NCBI RefSeq assembly: GCF_013410455.1
Contig: NZ_JACCFW010000001.1
Coordinates: 760,929-824,928 of the forward strand
Direction: 5' to 3'
Source of the DNA: Allobranchiibius huperziae
GTDB taxonomy: Bacteria; Actinomycetota; Actinomycetes; Actinomycetales; Dermatophilaceae
Length of the DNA stretch: 64,000 nt
Position numbers and translations under genes: made by a program. Every line of letters starts with the position of its first letter. The first letter of the stretch is position 1. The notes under the pieces are model-generated. The model was not told the origin of the DNA and did no database searches. It saw only the letters and a list, made by a program, of their open reading frames with translations. Of this stretch, positions 1-8,838 are shown piece by piece.

Positions 1-1367
1 TGGTGCTCGCGGGCGCGGGCGACAACGGCGGCGACGCGCTCTACGCCGCCGCGCATCTGGCGGGGCTCGGCCACAACGTGGCGCTCGTGCAGACCGCAGA
101 CAAGGTGCACGAAGGCGGCTTGCGGGCAGCTGTCGCGGCGGGCGCCGTCGCGATGGAGTGGCGTGAGGGCGAGATCCCCGATCCGGTCCGGGACGCACTC
201 GCCGACGCCGACCTGGTCATCGACGGGATCCTCGGGATCGGCGGCCGACCCGGCCTGCCCGATCATCTGACCCGACTGCAGGAGCGCATCGGGGACGGCT
301 CGTACGTGCTGGCCGTCGATCTGCCGTCCGGGTGCGACCCCGCGGGAATGGTCGGCTCCGATCGGCTCACCGCCGACGAGACCGTCACCTTCAGCCTCCT
401 CAAACCGGTGCACCTGCTGCCCGCGACGCAGGCCGCGTGCGGGCTGCTCACCGTGATCGACATCGGTGTCACCGAGCCGGACGCACCGACCGCCGAGCGA
501 CTCACCTACCAGGACGCCGGGCTGCTGTGGCCCGTGCCCGGCCCGGATGACGACAAGTACTCCCGCGGCGTGCTCGGCAGCATCGCGGGAGGCGAGCACT
601 ACACCGGCGCCGCCGTGATGTCGGTGACAGCCGCGGTCACTGCGGGTGCCGGGATGGTGCGGTACGTCGGACCGGACGCGCCCACGGCGCTGTTGCGTCA
701 GGTGGTGCCCGAGACCGTCTTCGGCGTCGGGCGCGTGCAGGCGTGGGCGATCGGATCGGGCATGGACCTCTCCGACGCCTCGGCGGAGCAGCTGTCGGCA
801 GCCCGTGAGGCGCTCGACTCCGACCTGCCCCTGCTGCTGGACGCAGGCGGCCTGGATCTGCTGGAGGCTCCCCGGGATGCGCCGACGCTGCTCACCCCGC
901 ACGCCGGAGAGCTGCTGCGCCTGGCCCGGCGGTTGCACCTGACCGTCGAGGGGCACACCGGCGACGACGGCGAGCTGGCCGACGACGCCGTACGCCGGGC
1001 ACCGGTGCAGGTCGCGCGGGCCGTCGCGGACCACCTGCACGTCACCGTGCTGCTCAAGGGCAGCGTCACGGTGGTCGTGCCGCCGAGCGCCTCCGGGCTG
1101 CCGATCCGCAGCCAGGCCGACGGTCCGAACTGGCTCGCCACCGCCGGGTCCGGCGATGTGCTCGGCGGCCTCGCCGGCGCTCTGCTCGCTGCCGGTCTGT
1201 CGCCGCTGGACGCCGGAAGCCTGGCCGCGTTGGTGCACGGTGTCGCGGCCGACCGGGCCAACCCGGGCGGCCCGGTGCGTGCCCTCGACGTCGCCCACGA
1301 GCTGGGCCGCACGGTCGCCTACCTGCTGCGCACCGCCGCCACCGACGACAACGAGGACGAGCGATGA
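1..1367 (+). CDS. nnr: Bifunctional NAD(P)H-hydrate epimerase / ADP-dependent dehydratase, 5' end cut off
   Basis: The protein repairs hydrated NAD(P)H: an N-terminal YjeF-type epimerase and a C-terminal CARKD-type dehydratase. About 454 residues are visible. The reading frame is open to the window edge and begins inside the epimerase glycine loop (AGAGDNGGDALYAAA), so the start codon lies upstream. AVDLPSGCDP is the second epimerase signature. The dehydratase half shows LLTPHAGE near residue 300 and the ATP/NADHX loop ATAGSGDVLGGLAGALLAAG near residue 382, whose Asp is the expected catalytic base. The stop overlaps the next start (ATGA), so the two are probably co-transcribed. The family assignment is firm; only the N-terminus is missing. 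Confidence 0.95.
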   Translation, partial: VLAGAGDNGGDALYAAAHLAGLGHNVALVQTADKVHEGGLRAAVAAGAVAMEWREGEIPDPVRDALADADLVIDGILGIGGRPGLPDHLTRLQERIGDGSYVLAVDLPSGCDPAGMVGSDRLTADETVTFSLLKPVHLLPATQAACGLLTVIDIGVTEPDAPTAERLTYQDAGLLWPVPGPDDDKYSRGVLGSIAGGEHYTGAAVMSVTAAVTAGAGMVRYVGPDAPTALLRQVVPETVFGVGRVQAWAIGSGMDLSDASAEQLSAAREALDSDLPLLLDAGGLDLLEAPRDAPTLLTPHAGELLRLARRLHLTVEGHTGDDGELADDAVRRAPVQVARAVADHLHVTVLLKGSVTVVVPPSASGLPIRSQADGPNWLATAGSGDVLGGLAGALLAAGLSPLDAGSLAALVHGVAADRANPGGPVRALDVAHELGRTVAYLLRTAATDDNEDER

Positions 1368-2812
1368 GCGACGGGACGGGGATCCTCGTTCCCGAGGTCG
1401 ACGGCACGCGCGGCACCTCCGTCTTCGGGCGGGCGGTCGTCGGTGACGCGCTGCGCGGCGCCGACCCGGTCGGCGCGACCGCCGTGGCCCGCGAGACCAA
1501 CTGGCGCCGCGGTTACCTGACCCACTTCCACCGCCTCGTCGAAGCCGGCATCCCCGACGCCGACACAGCCGTCGGTATGGCCCGTGACGGCCTGGTGTCG
1601 GTGCAACGCCGGATGCGAGCGACCACCGACGACGGCGAGGTGGCGCTCGTCGACCTGTTGGGCAGCGTCCGCCCGGCCCTGCCGCTGCGCTCGCAGACCG
1701 TCGAGGGAGGCGCGGAGCCGGAGACCGAACTCACGCTGCCGTACGACGGTCGCCGGCTGCGGGGCGAGGAACTGCGCGACCGGTTGCACACGTGGACCGC
1801 CGCCGGCGTCCTCGAGCCGGGCGCCGAGCAGGCGGTGGTCAAGGTCATGGACCACCCGGAGTGGCTCTCGATGCCGGGCCGGACCCTGGTCACCCTGGGT
1901 GCCGCCTCCGAGATGGGGCCGCTGCACTCGATCCTGCGCTGGGGCGGGCACGTGGCCGCGCTCGATCTGCCACGTCCGGAGTTGTGGCGTGAGGTGCTCA
2001 CGCTGGCGTCGGACTCCGCCGGGAAGCTCACCTACCCGGTCGCCGACACTGCCGCCGGCGAGGTCGCGGGCGCAGATCTGCTGCACGACCTGCCGCAGGT
2101 GACCGACTGGATCGCCCGTCAGCCCGGTCATCTCGTGCTCGGCAACTATCTCTACGCCGACGGCGCGGTCAACCTGCGGCTGGCCGCTGCGGCCGACGCA
2201 CTCACCTCGCATCTGCAACGCACCCGAGGTGACCTGTCGATGGCGTGGCTCGCGACCCCGACCGACATCTTCGTGGTGCCGCGGGAGGCGGTCGAGGCCT
2301 CCACGGCGGCGTACGAACGCCGCACTCCGTTGCGTCGGTTGCGACCGGTCGGCCGCGCCGTGTCCGGCGGGCGGCTGCTGCAGCGCAACTACGCGCCCGA
2401 CGAGGACCCCGGCATCAATGACAGTGTCGTACCGCAGCAGGGGCCGAACTACCTTCTCGCCAAACGCATTCACCGTTGGCGGGCGATCGCCGCGCGGGCC
2501 GAGGGGGTGCGGGTCTCGATGAACGTCGCGCCGCCGACCCGCACCCGCTCGGTGTTGAAGAACCGGTTGCTCGCCTCGGCGTACGCCGGGTCGCACCGTT
2601 TCGGCGTGACCGTCTTCGCGCCCGCGACCAGCGCGACCCTGATGGCTGCTCTGCTGGTGCACGACCTCTACGCCGACCCGGCGCCGCAGCCGTCCCCCTG
2701 GCAGGAGGAGGCGGTGCGGGCCGTGCACGGCGGGCTGTGGCGCACCGGTTACGACCCGCGCAGCGCCCTCGGGATCGCGGTCGTGCTGGGCCTCGGGAGC
2801 GGCAGAGGCTGA
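1364..2812 (+). CDS. Conserved protein of unknown function with a Rossmann-like segment
   Basis: 482 residues, coupled to nnr by an ATGA overlap. I do not recognise a characterised family. The most structured segment is near residues 175-210, where a beta-strand and glycine-rich turn (VTLGAASEMGPL) leads into a hydrophobic strand ending in Asp (HVAALDLPRPE). This resembles a dinucleotide- or SAM-binding Rossmann start. There is no signal peptide and no convincing membrane span, so the protein is probably cytosolic. The C-terminal third has a basic stretch (RTRSVLKNRLLASAYAG). Linkage to nnr hints at a nucleotide-cofactor role, but that is inference only. Confidence 0.7.
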   Translation: MSDGTGILVPEVDGTRGTSVFGRAVVGDALRGADPVGATAVARETNWRRGYLTHFHRLVEAGIPDADTAVGMARDGLVSVQRRMRATTDDGEVALVDLLGSVRPALPLRSQTVEGGAEPETELTLPYDGRRLRGEELRDRLHTWTAAGVLEPGAEQAVVKVMDHPEWLSMPGRTLVTLGAASEMGPLHSILRWGGHVAALDLPRPELWREVLTLASDSAGKLTYPVADTAAGEVAGADLLHDLPQVTDWIARQPGHLVLGNYLYADGAVNLRLAAAADALTSHLQRTRGDLSMAWLATPTDIFVVPREAVEASTAAYERRTPLRRLRPVGRAVSGGRLLQRNYAPDEDPGINDSVVPQQGPNYLLAKRIHRWRAIAARAEGVRVSMNVAPPTRTRSVLKNRLLASAYAGSHRFGVTVFAPATSATLMAALLVHDLYADPAPQPSPWQEEAVRAVHGGLWRTGYDPRSALGIAVVLGLGSGRG

Positions 2813-2850
2813 CGCATTCCGTCGTTGTCCGTGCTCATCGGCGTGTCGGT

Positions 2851-2935
2851 GGGTGGCTTATCGGCCCTACGGGCACTTTCCCGCGGTGGTGCCGCCTACG
2901 CGGGTGGGTTGCCGGCCGAACGGTCACTTCCCTGC
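2851..2935. repeat. Imperfect 34-bp direct repeat, 51-bp period
   Basis: Two copies at 2851-2884 and 2902-2935 share GGGTGG at the left, CGGCC in the middle and an ACGG-N-CACTT core at the right, roughly three quarters identical. They lie in the 159-bp convergent gap between the plus-strand unknown gene and the minus-strand COG4705 gene. The rest of the 51-bp unit does not match. No clear terminator hairpin is visible in this gap. Confidence 0.4.
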
Positions 2936-2971
2936 ACCCGCGCACCCCAGCATCCCGCTCGGGGCCCGCGG

Positions 2972-3763
2972 TCAGGCGGCGTCCAGAGCGGATCCCGAGG
3001 TGCGGTCGACCTTCGAGACGGTGAGGTAGGCGACGGTCGCGCCGATCGCGGCGAGGAAGACCGCGCTGGTGACCAGGGTGCCCAGACCGAGCCCTCCGTC
3101 GGCGGAGCCGGAGGCCAGATAGTCCCCGATGTTGGCGCCCAGCGGCCGGGTCAGGATGTACGCGAGCCAGAAGCACAGCACCGGGCCGGCACCGAAGCGC
3201 CATGCAGCGATCACGGCGACGATCAGTGCCACGGGCAGGAGGACGGCGGCACCGGGGCCCCAACCGGTCAGATCCAGGGTCCAGTCGCCGGCGGCGGTGC
3301 CGAGCGCGAAGGTGACGAGGACGGTGAGCCAGTAGAAGCCCTCACGGGAGGGGGTGACGATGGTGTGGATCGACAGCGTCCGCTCCCGGGCCCACCAGAT
3401 GCCGAAGACGACGGCCAACGCCACCGCGAAGACGACGGTGCTGATCCACAGGGGGACGCCCCGTCCATCGGTGAGGTTGTCGGTGAGCAGGGTGCCGACC
3501 ACGCTGATCAGCACCACGGCAAGCCAGTAGACGACCGGGATGTACCTCCTCGCCCGGAACTGCACGACCAGGACCACGACCAGGGCTGCGGAGAAGGCCA
3601 GGGTGGTGTTGCCCAGGCCGAACCCGAGCGTGGCATTGACGTAGTCGGCGAAGCTCTCGCCGACGGTGGTGCACAGGATCTTGATGACCCAGAAGAAGAC
3701 GGTGATCTCCGGGACTTTGTTGGCGGTGCGCGTCAGTGCTCGGGGCCGGGTGGCGGTGTCCAT
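2972..3763 (-). CDS. COG4705-family multi-pass membrane protein
   Basis: 263 residues with about seven or eight hydrophobic spans. The N-terminus reads NKVPEITVFFWVIKILCTTV followed by GE, the hallmark opening of the COG4705 membrane-anchored proteins, and the family pattern TLGFGLGNT follows the first span. The function of this family is not established. The gene stands alone on the minus strand: convergent with the unknown gene on its left and divergent from alr on its right (about 100 bp). Transcription is therefore probably independent. The start is the first Met in the frame; the residues before NKVPE (MDTATRPRALTRTA) are a short cytosolic leader. Confidence 0.8.
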   Translation of the reverse strand: MDTATRPRALTRTANKVPEITVFFWVIKILCTTVGESFADYVNATLGFGLGNTTLAFSAALVVVLVVQFRARRYIPVVYWLAVVLISVVGTLLTDNLTDGRGVPLWISTVVFAVALAVVFGIWWARERTLSIHTIVTPSREGFYWLTVLVTFALGTAAGDWTLDLTGWGPGAAVLLPVALIVAVIAAWRFGAGPVLCFWLAYILTRPLGANIGDYLASGSADGGLGLGTLVTSAVFLAAIGATVAYLTVSKVDRTSGSALDAA

Positions 3764-3873
3764 GGCCGGAAGCGTGGTGAACCGCAGGTGAGAGGACCCT
3801 GAGACGGCACGAGCGCCCCGGCCCGCCCCGCCTCGGCCACTTCCGAGGGCTGCAATGCGAGACTGTGCGCGTC

Positions 3874-5025
3874 ATGACCGATCCGTTGCCTGCCTGCGAG
3901 CCCGCACGACTCACGATCGATCTGGGCGCGATCCGCGACAACGTCGCCCGCCTCAAGGAGCTGTCCGGCAACGCGCAGGTGATGGCCGTGGTCAAGGGCG
4001 ACGCCTACGGACACGGACTGGTGCCGAGCGCCCGCGCCGCCCTGCGCGGGGGCGCCACCTGGCTCGGCGTGGCCCAACTGGCCGAGGCCGTCGCTCTGCG
4101 CGACGCGGGGATCGAGGCCCCCGTCCTGTCCTGGCTGCACGTGCCCGGCCTCGACTTCGACCCGGCGGTGCAGCGCGGGATCGACGTCGGCGTCTCCGCG
4201 CCGTGGGCGCTGCAGGCCATCGCCGACGCCGCTCGCCGGCTCGGCCGCCCCGCACGGGTCCAGCTCAAGGTCGACACGGGGTTGGCGCGCAACGGTGCCT
4301 ACGGCGCCGACTGGACCGAGCTCGTACGCGCCGCGGGGCCGCTCGCCGCCGAGGGAGCGCTCGACGTGGTCGGCGTCTTCACCCACTTCGCGTTCGCCGA
4401 CGCCCCCGAGCACCCCACCGTGCGCGCCCAGCAGGAGAAATTCGCCGACGCCGTGCGCGACGTGGAGCGGGCCGGGTTCGCCATCGAGGTGCGGCACATG
4501 TCCAACTCGGCCGCGACCCTCACCCAGCCGTCCGCGGCCTGGGACATGGTCCGCCCCGGCCTCGCCGTCTACGGGCTGAGCCCCGTGCCGCACCTGGGTG
4601 ACCCGGCCTCGTTCGGCCTGCGTCCGGCCATGTCGGCGACAGCGAATGCGGCACTGGTCAAGAGGATTCCGGCAGGCCAGGGCGTCAGCTACGGCCACAC
4701 CTACGCACCGGAGCGGGACACGACGGTCGTCGACGTGCCGATGGGGTACGCCGACGGCGTGCCGCGCGCCGGGTCGAACGTCGGGCCGGTGCAGGTCGCC
4801 GGCAAGCGCTACACGATTGCCGGCCGCGTGTGCATGGACCAGTTCGTCGTGGACGTCGGCGACGCCGCGGTCCGGGCGGGCGACCCCGTCGTGCTCTTCG
4901 GCGCGGGCGAGGACGGCGCACCCACCGCGCAGGACTGGGCGGAGGCCACCGGCACGATCTCCTACGAGATCGTGACGCGGATGAGCAACCGGTTGCCGCG
5001 CGTCCACCTGGGGGAGCAGCAGTGA
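3874..5025 (+). CDS. alr: Alanine racemase
   Basis: PLP-dependent racemase making D-alanine for peptidoglycan in the cytosol. About 383 residues, the normal family length. The PLP lysine lies in MAVVKGDAYGHG near residue 36, and the second catalytic base is the Tyr in GVSYGHTYAPE near residue 273. The C-terminal beta-domain ends in the family pattern YEIVTRMSNRLPRVH. I use ATG 3874; an in-frame GTG at 3865 would add three residues, and neither has a clear ribosome-binding site. The stop overlaps the next start (GTGA). It heads a run with the hydrolase, tsaE, tsaB, rimI and tsaD, the same neighbourhood as in mycobacteria. Confidence 0.95.
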   Translation: MTDPLPACEPARLTIDLGAIRDNVARLKELSGNAQVMAVVKGDAYGHGLVPSARAALRGGATWLGVAQLAEAVALRDAGIEAPVLSWLHVPGLDFDPAVQRGIDVGVSAPWALQAIADAARRLGRPARVQLKVDTGLARNGAYGADWTELVRAAGPLAAEGALDVVGVFTHFAFADAPEHPTVRAQQEKFADAVRDVERAGFAIEVRHMSNSAATLTQPSAAWDMVRPGLAVYGLSPVPHLGDPASFGLRPAMSATANAALVKRIPAGQGVSYGHTYAPERDTTVVDVPMGYADGVPRAGSNVGPVQVAGKRYTIAGRVCMDQFVVDVGDAAVRAGDPVVLFGAGEDGAPTAQDWAEATGTISYEIVTRMSNRLPRVHLGEQQ

Positions 5026-6179
5026 GCCCCAGTCGCTCGGTCCTCGGCATCGGCGCGGGACTCGCCGGTGCGGCGGTGGCGGCAGCCGCCGGGGTCGCCG
5101 CCGACCGCCTCTGGCGCGCGCGGCGTACGGCGATCTCGCTCGGCGTCGCCGGCGACTACGTCGAGGTGCCCGACGAGGAGCGCGTCGTCATCGCCGAGGA
5201 CGGCGTGCCGCTGCACGTCGAGATCGATGAGCCGGAGGGACACGAGAGTCGCCCGACGGTGATCCTGTCGCACGGCTACACCCACAACCTCACGGTCTGG
5301 GTCTTCCAGCGCCGGATGCTGCGGGCCGCCGGCTACCGCGTGGTGCTCTGGGACGTGCGAGGTCACGGCCGCAGCGAGGAGGCCGAGGACTCGACGTACA
5401 CCGTGCGGCAGCTCGGGCGCGACCTGGGCGCGGTCATCGCGCAGACCACTCCGACGGGGCCGATCGTGCTGGTCGGTCACTCGATGGGCGGGATGACGAT
5501 GATGTCGTTCGCCTCGGCCTACCCGGATGTGTTGCGGGAGAGGGTCATCGGCGCGGCCTTCATCTCCAGCAGTGCCGGCGACCTGGCGAGCGTCAACTAC
5601 GGCCTGGGCCGACAGCTGGGCACGATCGTGCACCGGCTCGGACCGGCCGCGATGCTGCGGCTGTCGGACCAGGAGGCGCTGGTCACTAGCACCCGGCACG
5701 CCGGCAAGGACCTCGAGGGCTACCTGGTGCACCGGTGGTCCTTCGCCTCGCCGGTGCCGATGTCGATCGTGCGGCTGGTGGCGGACATGATCTTCGCGAC
5801 GAAGATGTCCACCACCTCGGCCTACCTTTCGTCCCTGATGCTGCACGACGAGCGCGACGCCCTGCGCGAGTTCATCGGCATCGAGACCCTGGTCATGCAC
5901 GGCGACCACGACCGGATCACCCCGGACGCGCACTCCGAGGCGATCGTCGACGCGATCCCCGGCGCCGAGTACGTGCTGGTGCGCAACGCCGGGCATGTGC
6001 TGCCGCTGGAGTATCCCGAGATCGTCGACGAGCACCTGATCGACATGATCGACCGCGCCTGCCGCGCCCTGGCCGGACAGGCGCGCCCGAAGAAGCGCCC
6101 GCGTCGCGTCGTCCAACGGGTGCCGGCGCCCGGCCGGCCCGGCCCGGCCACGAAGGCCCGGGGCAACCCGGCGTCATGA
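5022..6179 (+). CDS. Alpha/beta hydrolase
   Basis: 385 residues. The N-terminal alanine-rich hydrophobic stretch (residues about 7-28) could be a membrane anchor or uncleaved signal. The core is an alpha/beta hydrolase: oxyanion strand VILSHGYTHN, nucleophile elbow GHSMGG near residue 155, an acid in the strand LVMHGDHDRITP and catalytic His in NAGHVLPLEYP. The C-terminus is a basic Pro/Arg/Lys-rich tail. GTG 5022 overlaps the alr stop. The substrate cannot be told. Its fixed place between alr and tsaE is conserved in actinobacteria, but the reason is unknown. Confidence 0.88.
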   Translation: MSPSRSVLGIGAGLAGAAVAAAAGVAADRLWRARRTAISLGVAGDYVEVPDEERVVIAEDGVPLHVEIDEPEGHESRPTVILSHGYTHNLTVWVFQRRMLRAAGYRVVLWDVRGHGRSEEAEDSTYTVRQLGRDLGAVIAQTTPTGPIVLVGHSMGGMTMMSFASAYPDVLRERVIGAAFISSSAGDLASVNYGLGRQLGTIVHRLGPAAMLRLSDQEALVTSTRHAGKDLEGYLVHRWSFASPVPMSIVRLVADMIFATKMSTTSAYLSSLMLHDERDALREFIGIETLVMHGDHDRITPDAHSEAIVDAIPGAEYVLVRNAGHVLPLEYPEIVDEHLIDMIDRACRALAGQARPKKRPRRVVQRVPAPGRPGPATKARGNPAS

Positions 6180-6628
6180 GCACGTGGACCTTCGCCACGG
6201 CCGACGCGCTGCAGGAGTGGGGGGCCGGCCTCGGCACGTTGCTGCGCGCCGGCGACCTGGTGATCCTCACCGGCGGGCTCGGAGCGGGCAAGACGACGCT
6301 CACCCAGGGGATCGCCCGCGGGATGGGGGTACGCGGACCGATCACCTCGCCGACGTTCGTCATCTCACGCACCCACCCCTCGCTGGTGGGCGGACCGCCC
6401 CTGGTGCACGTGGACGCCTACCGTCTGAGCGGCCCGGCCGAGCTGGACGACGTCGATCTGGACACCGATCTCGAGGATGCCGTGACCGTCGTGGAGTGGG
6501 GCGGCGGCATCGCCGAGAGCCTGTCGTCGCAGCGACTCGAGCTGGAGTTGACCGGGGACCTCGACCGCCGCGTGGGCGCCCGCGCGGTCGGTCCCCGGTT
6601 CGAGCAGCTTCTCGCCGCGTTACCGTGA
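6176..6628 (+). CDS. tsaE: tRNA threonylcarbamoyladenosine biosynthesis ATPase TsaE
   Basis: 150-residue P-loop ATPase that works with TsaB and TsaD in t6A37 modification of tRNAs reading ANN codons. Walker A is GGLGAGKTTLTQGIARG near residue 34, followed by ITSPTFVISRTH. The family signature HVDAYRL and the VEWGGGIAESL motif (usually VEWpe) are present. ATG 6176 overlaps the hydrolase stop by four bases and the stop overlaps tsaB, so all are translationally coupled. Confidence 0.96.
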   Translation: MSTWTFATADALQEWGAGLGTLLRAGDLVILTGGLGAGKTTLTQGIARGMGVRGPITSPTFVISRTHPSLVGGPPLVHVDAYRLSGPAELDDVDLDTDLEDAVTVVEWGGGIAESLSSQRLELELTGDLDRRVGARAVGPRFEQLLAALP

Positions 6629-7308
6629 GCCACGTGCTGCTGGCCATCGACACCGCGACGTCCGCCGTCACCGCCGCCGTCCACGACGGGACACGGACGC
6701 TCGCGAGCGAATCGGTACCGGACGCTCGTCGTCACGCCGAAACCCTTACTCCCACCATCGATTCGGTGATGGCGCATGCGGGTCTGACTCCCCAGGACCT
6801 GGACGCGGTGGCCGTGGGCGTCGGTCCCGGACCGTTCACCGGCCTGCGGGTCGGAATCGTCACGGCCACGACCCTCGGGCTGGCGCTCGGCATCCCGGTG
6901 CACGCGGTCTGCAGCCTCGATGCGATCGCCCACCAGATCGCCACGCAAGCCGGGTACGGCGAACATGGCGAGTTTCTGGTGGCCACCGACGCCCGGCGCA
7001 AGGAGGTCTACTGGGCGCGCTACACGGTCCGGTCGGGTGCCGTCGTGCGCCACGGCGAGCCCGCGGTCAGCGTGCCGGCCGAGCTGGACCCCGCCGTACG
7101 CGCCCTGCCCGCCGCCGGACGTGGACCTCTGCTCTATCCGGCCGAGTTCGGCCCCGTCGTCCCAGTGGCCGACGTCGACGCCGGTGCGCTCGCCGGCCTC
7201 GTGGTGCACCGGCTCGAGCACGGCGGCGAACTGCTGCCCCCCACACCGCTCTACCTGCGGCAGCCGGATGCCCAGCCGTCGGCCAGGCAGAAGTCGGTGC
7301 TGCCGTGA
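6625..7308 (+). CDS. tsaB: tRNA threonylcarbamoyladenosine biosynthesis protein TsaB
   Basis: 227 residues, ASKHA fold, the inactive scaffold partner of TsaD in t6A synthesis. It opens with LLAIDTATSAVTAAVHDG and carries the TsaB signature VGVGPGPFTGLRVGI near residue 65. It lacks the metal-binding HxxxH pair that TsaD has, as expected. GTG 6625 overlaps the tsaE stop (GTGA). The protein is slightly short at the C-terminus compared with longer TsaB proteins, which is common in actinobacteria. Confidence 0.95.
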   Translation: MSHVLLAIDTATSAVTAAVHDGTRTLASESVPDARRHAETLTPTIDSVMAHAGLTPQDLDAVAVGVGPGPFTGLRVGIVTATTLGLALGIPVHAVCSLDAIAHQIATQAGYGEHGEFLVATDARRKEVYWARYTVRSGAVVRHGEPAVSVPAELDPAVRALPAAGRGPLLYPAEFGPVVPVADVDAGALAGLVVHRLEHGGELLPPTPLYLRQPDAQPSARQKSVLP

Positions 7309-7775
7309 CGCCGCGGCTGCGCCCGATGAGCTGGACCGACATCGACACCCTCGTCGAGTTGGAGCAGCGCCTCTTCGTCGACGACGCATGGTCCGCACGC
7401 ACCTGGTGGAGCGAGCTCGCCGGGCGCCCGCAACGCGTCTACCTGGTGGCGCAGGACGACGACCGCGTCGTCGGGTACGCCGGGCTGTCGGTGGCCGGCG
7501 ACGTCGCCGACGTGATGACCATCGCCGTGGCTCCCGGCGCGCAGGGCACCGGCGTCGGGCGGCTGCTGCTGGAGGAGCTGGTCGCGCAGGCGAGCGCCGC
7601 TGCGGTGTCGGCAGTGCTGCTGGAGGTGCGGTCCGACAACGACCCTGCCCGGAAACTTTACGAGCGCAACGGTTTCGAGCAGATCGGCGTACGCCGGCGC
7701 TACTACCAGCCGGGCGACATCGACGCGCTGGTCATGCGGCGCCATCTGCGCGGGGAGGAGACACGTGTCGACTGA
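7305..7775 (+). CDS. rimI: Ribosomal protein S18-alanine N-acetyltransferase (GNAT)
   Basis: 156-residue GNAT protein. The acetyl-CoA loop is [18 protein letters not shown], and the C-terminal half has the RimI-typical [19 protein letters not shown] with a [12 protein letters not shown] ending. The rimI place between tsaB and tsaD is typical. GTG 7305 overlaps the tsaB stop, and the end overlaps tsaD by 11 bases. The substrate is inferred from position and family; actinobacterial RimI may acetylate other N-termini as well. Confidence 0.9.
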   Translation: MTPRLRPMSWTDIDTLVELEQRLFVDDAWSARTWWSELAGRPQRVYLVAQDDDRVVGYAGLSVAGDVADVMTIAVAPGAQGTGVGRLLLEELVAQASAAAVSAVLLEVRSDNDPARKLYERNGFEQIGVRRRYYQPGDIDALVMRRHLRGEETRVD

Positions 7776-8817
7776 GGGACCCCTGGTGCTCGGCATCGAG
7801 AGCTCGTGCGACGAGACCGGCGTCGCGTTCGTACGCGGCACCACGCTGCTCGCCGACGCCGTCGCGAGCAGCGTGCAGGAGCACGCCCGCTTCGGTGGCG
7901 TGGTGCCCGAAGTGGCGAGCCGGGCGCACCTGGAGGCGATGATCCCGACCATCGAGCGCGCGTGTGCCGAGGCCGGGTCGCGCCTCGCGGACGTCGACGC
8001 GGTGGCGGTCACCTCGGGTCCGGGTCTCGCCGGTGCCCTCATGGTGGGCGTCGCGGCCGCGAAGGCCGTGGCGTGGGCCCTCGGCAAGCCGCTCTACGGC
8101 GTGAACCACCTGTGCGCCCACGTCTGCGCCGACGTGCTCGACCACGGCCCGCTGCCGGAGCCCACGGTCGCGCTGCTGGTCTCCGGAGGCCACACGAATC
8201 TGCTGCTGGTGCGCGACATCGCCGACGACGTGCAGTCGCTGGGCGCGACCGTCGACGACGCGGCAGGGGAGGCGTTCGACAAGGTCGCGCGGCTCCTCGG
8301 GCTGCCCTACCCCGGCGGGCCGAGCATCGATCAGGCTGCGGCGCAAGGAGATCCGCGGGCTATCGCGTTCCCCCGCGGGTTGACCGCGCGTAAGGACCTG
8401 GAGCGGCACCGATTCGACTTCTCCTTCTCGGGGCTGAAGACGGCGGTCGTGCGGTGGGTGCAGGAGCGCGAGCGGGCGGGGGAGCCGATCCCGGTCGCCG
8501 ACGTGGCCGCCAGCTTCAACGAGGCGGTGGCCGACGTGCTGACCCGCAAGGCCATCGACGCCTGCCTGGAGTACGGCATCCACGACCTGCAGATCGGCGG
8601 CGGAGTGACGGCCAACAGCCGGCTGCGCGCGCTCGCCGAGCAGCGGTGCGCCGATGCCGGGATCAGCCTGCGGGTGCCGCGGGTGCGGTTGTGCACCGAC
8701 AACGGCGCGATGGTCGCGGCACTCGGCGCGCAGGTCGTCTCTCGCGGACACGCGCCCAGTTCGTTCGCGCTGCCCGCCGACTCCTCGATGCCGGTGGAGA
8801 TGGTTCAGGCGCTCTAG
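7765..8817 (+). CDS. tsaD: tRNA N6-adenosine threonylcarbamoyltransferase TsaD
   Basis: 350 residues. It transfers the threonylcarbamoyl group to A37 of tRNA. Signatures: [15 protein letters not shown] at the start, the metal-binding histidines in [10 protein letters not shown] near residue 113, [10 protein letters not shown] near residue 140, and the C-terminal [11 protein letters not shown] plus [15 protein letters not shown] 7765 overlaps the end of rimI. It is the last gene of the alr-tsaD run and converges on the lipoprotein gene with a 21-bp gap, in which no hairpin terminator is evident. Confidence 0.97.
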   Translation: MSTEGPLVLGIESSCDETGVAFVRGTTLLADAVASSVQEHARFGGVVPEVASRAHLEAMIPTIERACAEAGSRLADVDAVAVTSGPGLAGALMVGVAAAKAVAWALGKPLYGVNHLCAHVCADVLDHGPLPEPTVALLVSGGHTNLLLVRDIADDVQSLGATVDDAAGEAFDKVARLLGLPYPGGPSIDQAAAQGDPRAIAFPRGLTARKDLERHRFDFSFSGLKTAVVRWVQERERAGEPIPVADVAASFNEAVADVLTRKAIDACLEYGIHDLQIGGGVTANSRLRALAEQRCADAGISLRVPRVRLCTDNGAMVAALGAQVVSRGHAPSSFALPADSSMPVEMVQAL

Positions 8818-8838
8818 ACCCACCGCCCGGAGATCTCC

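Noticed and set aside
8829-8838. GGAGATCTCC palindrome between tsaD and the lipoprotein gene
   Set aside because: Only ten bases with no loop; too short for a terminator and likely chance.
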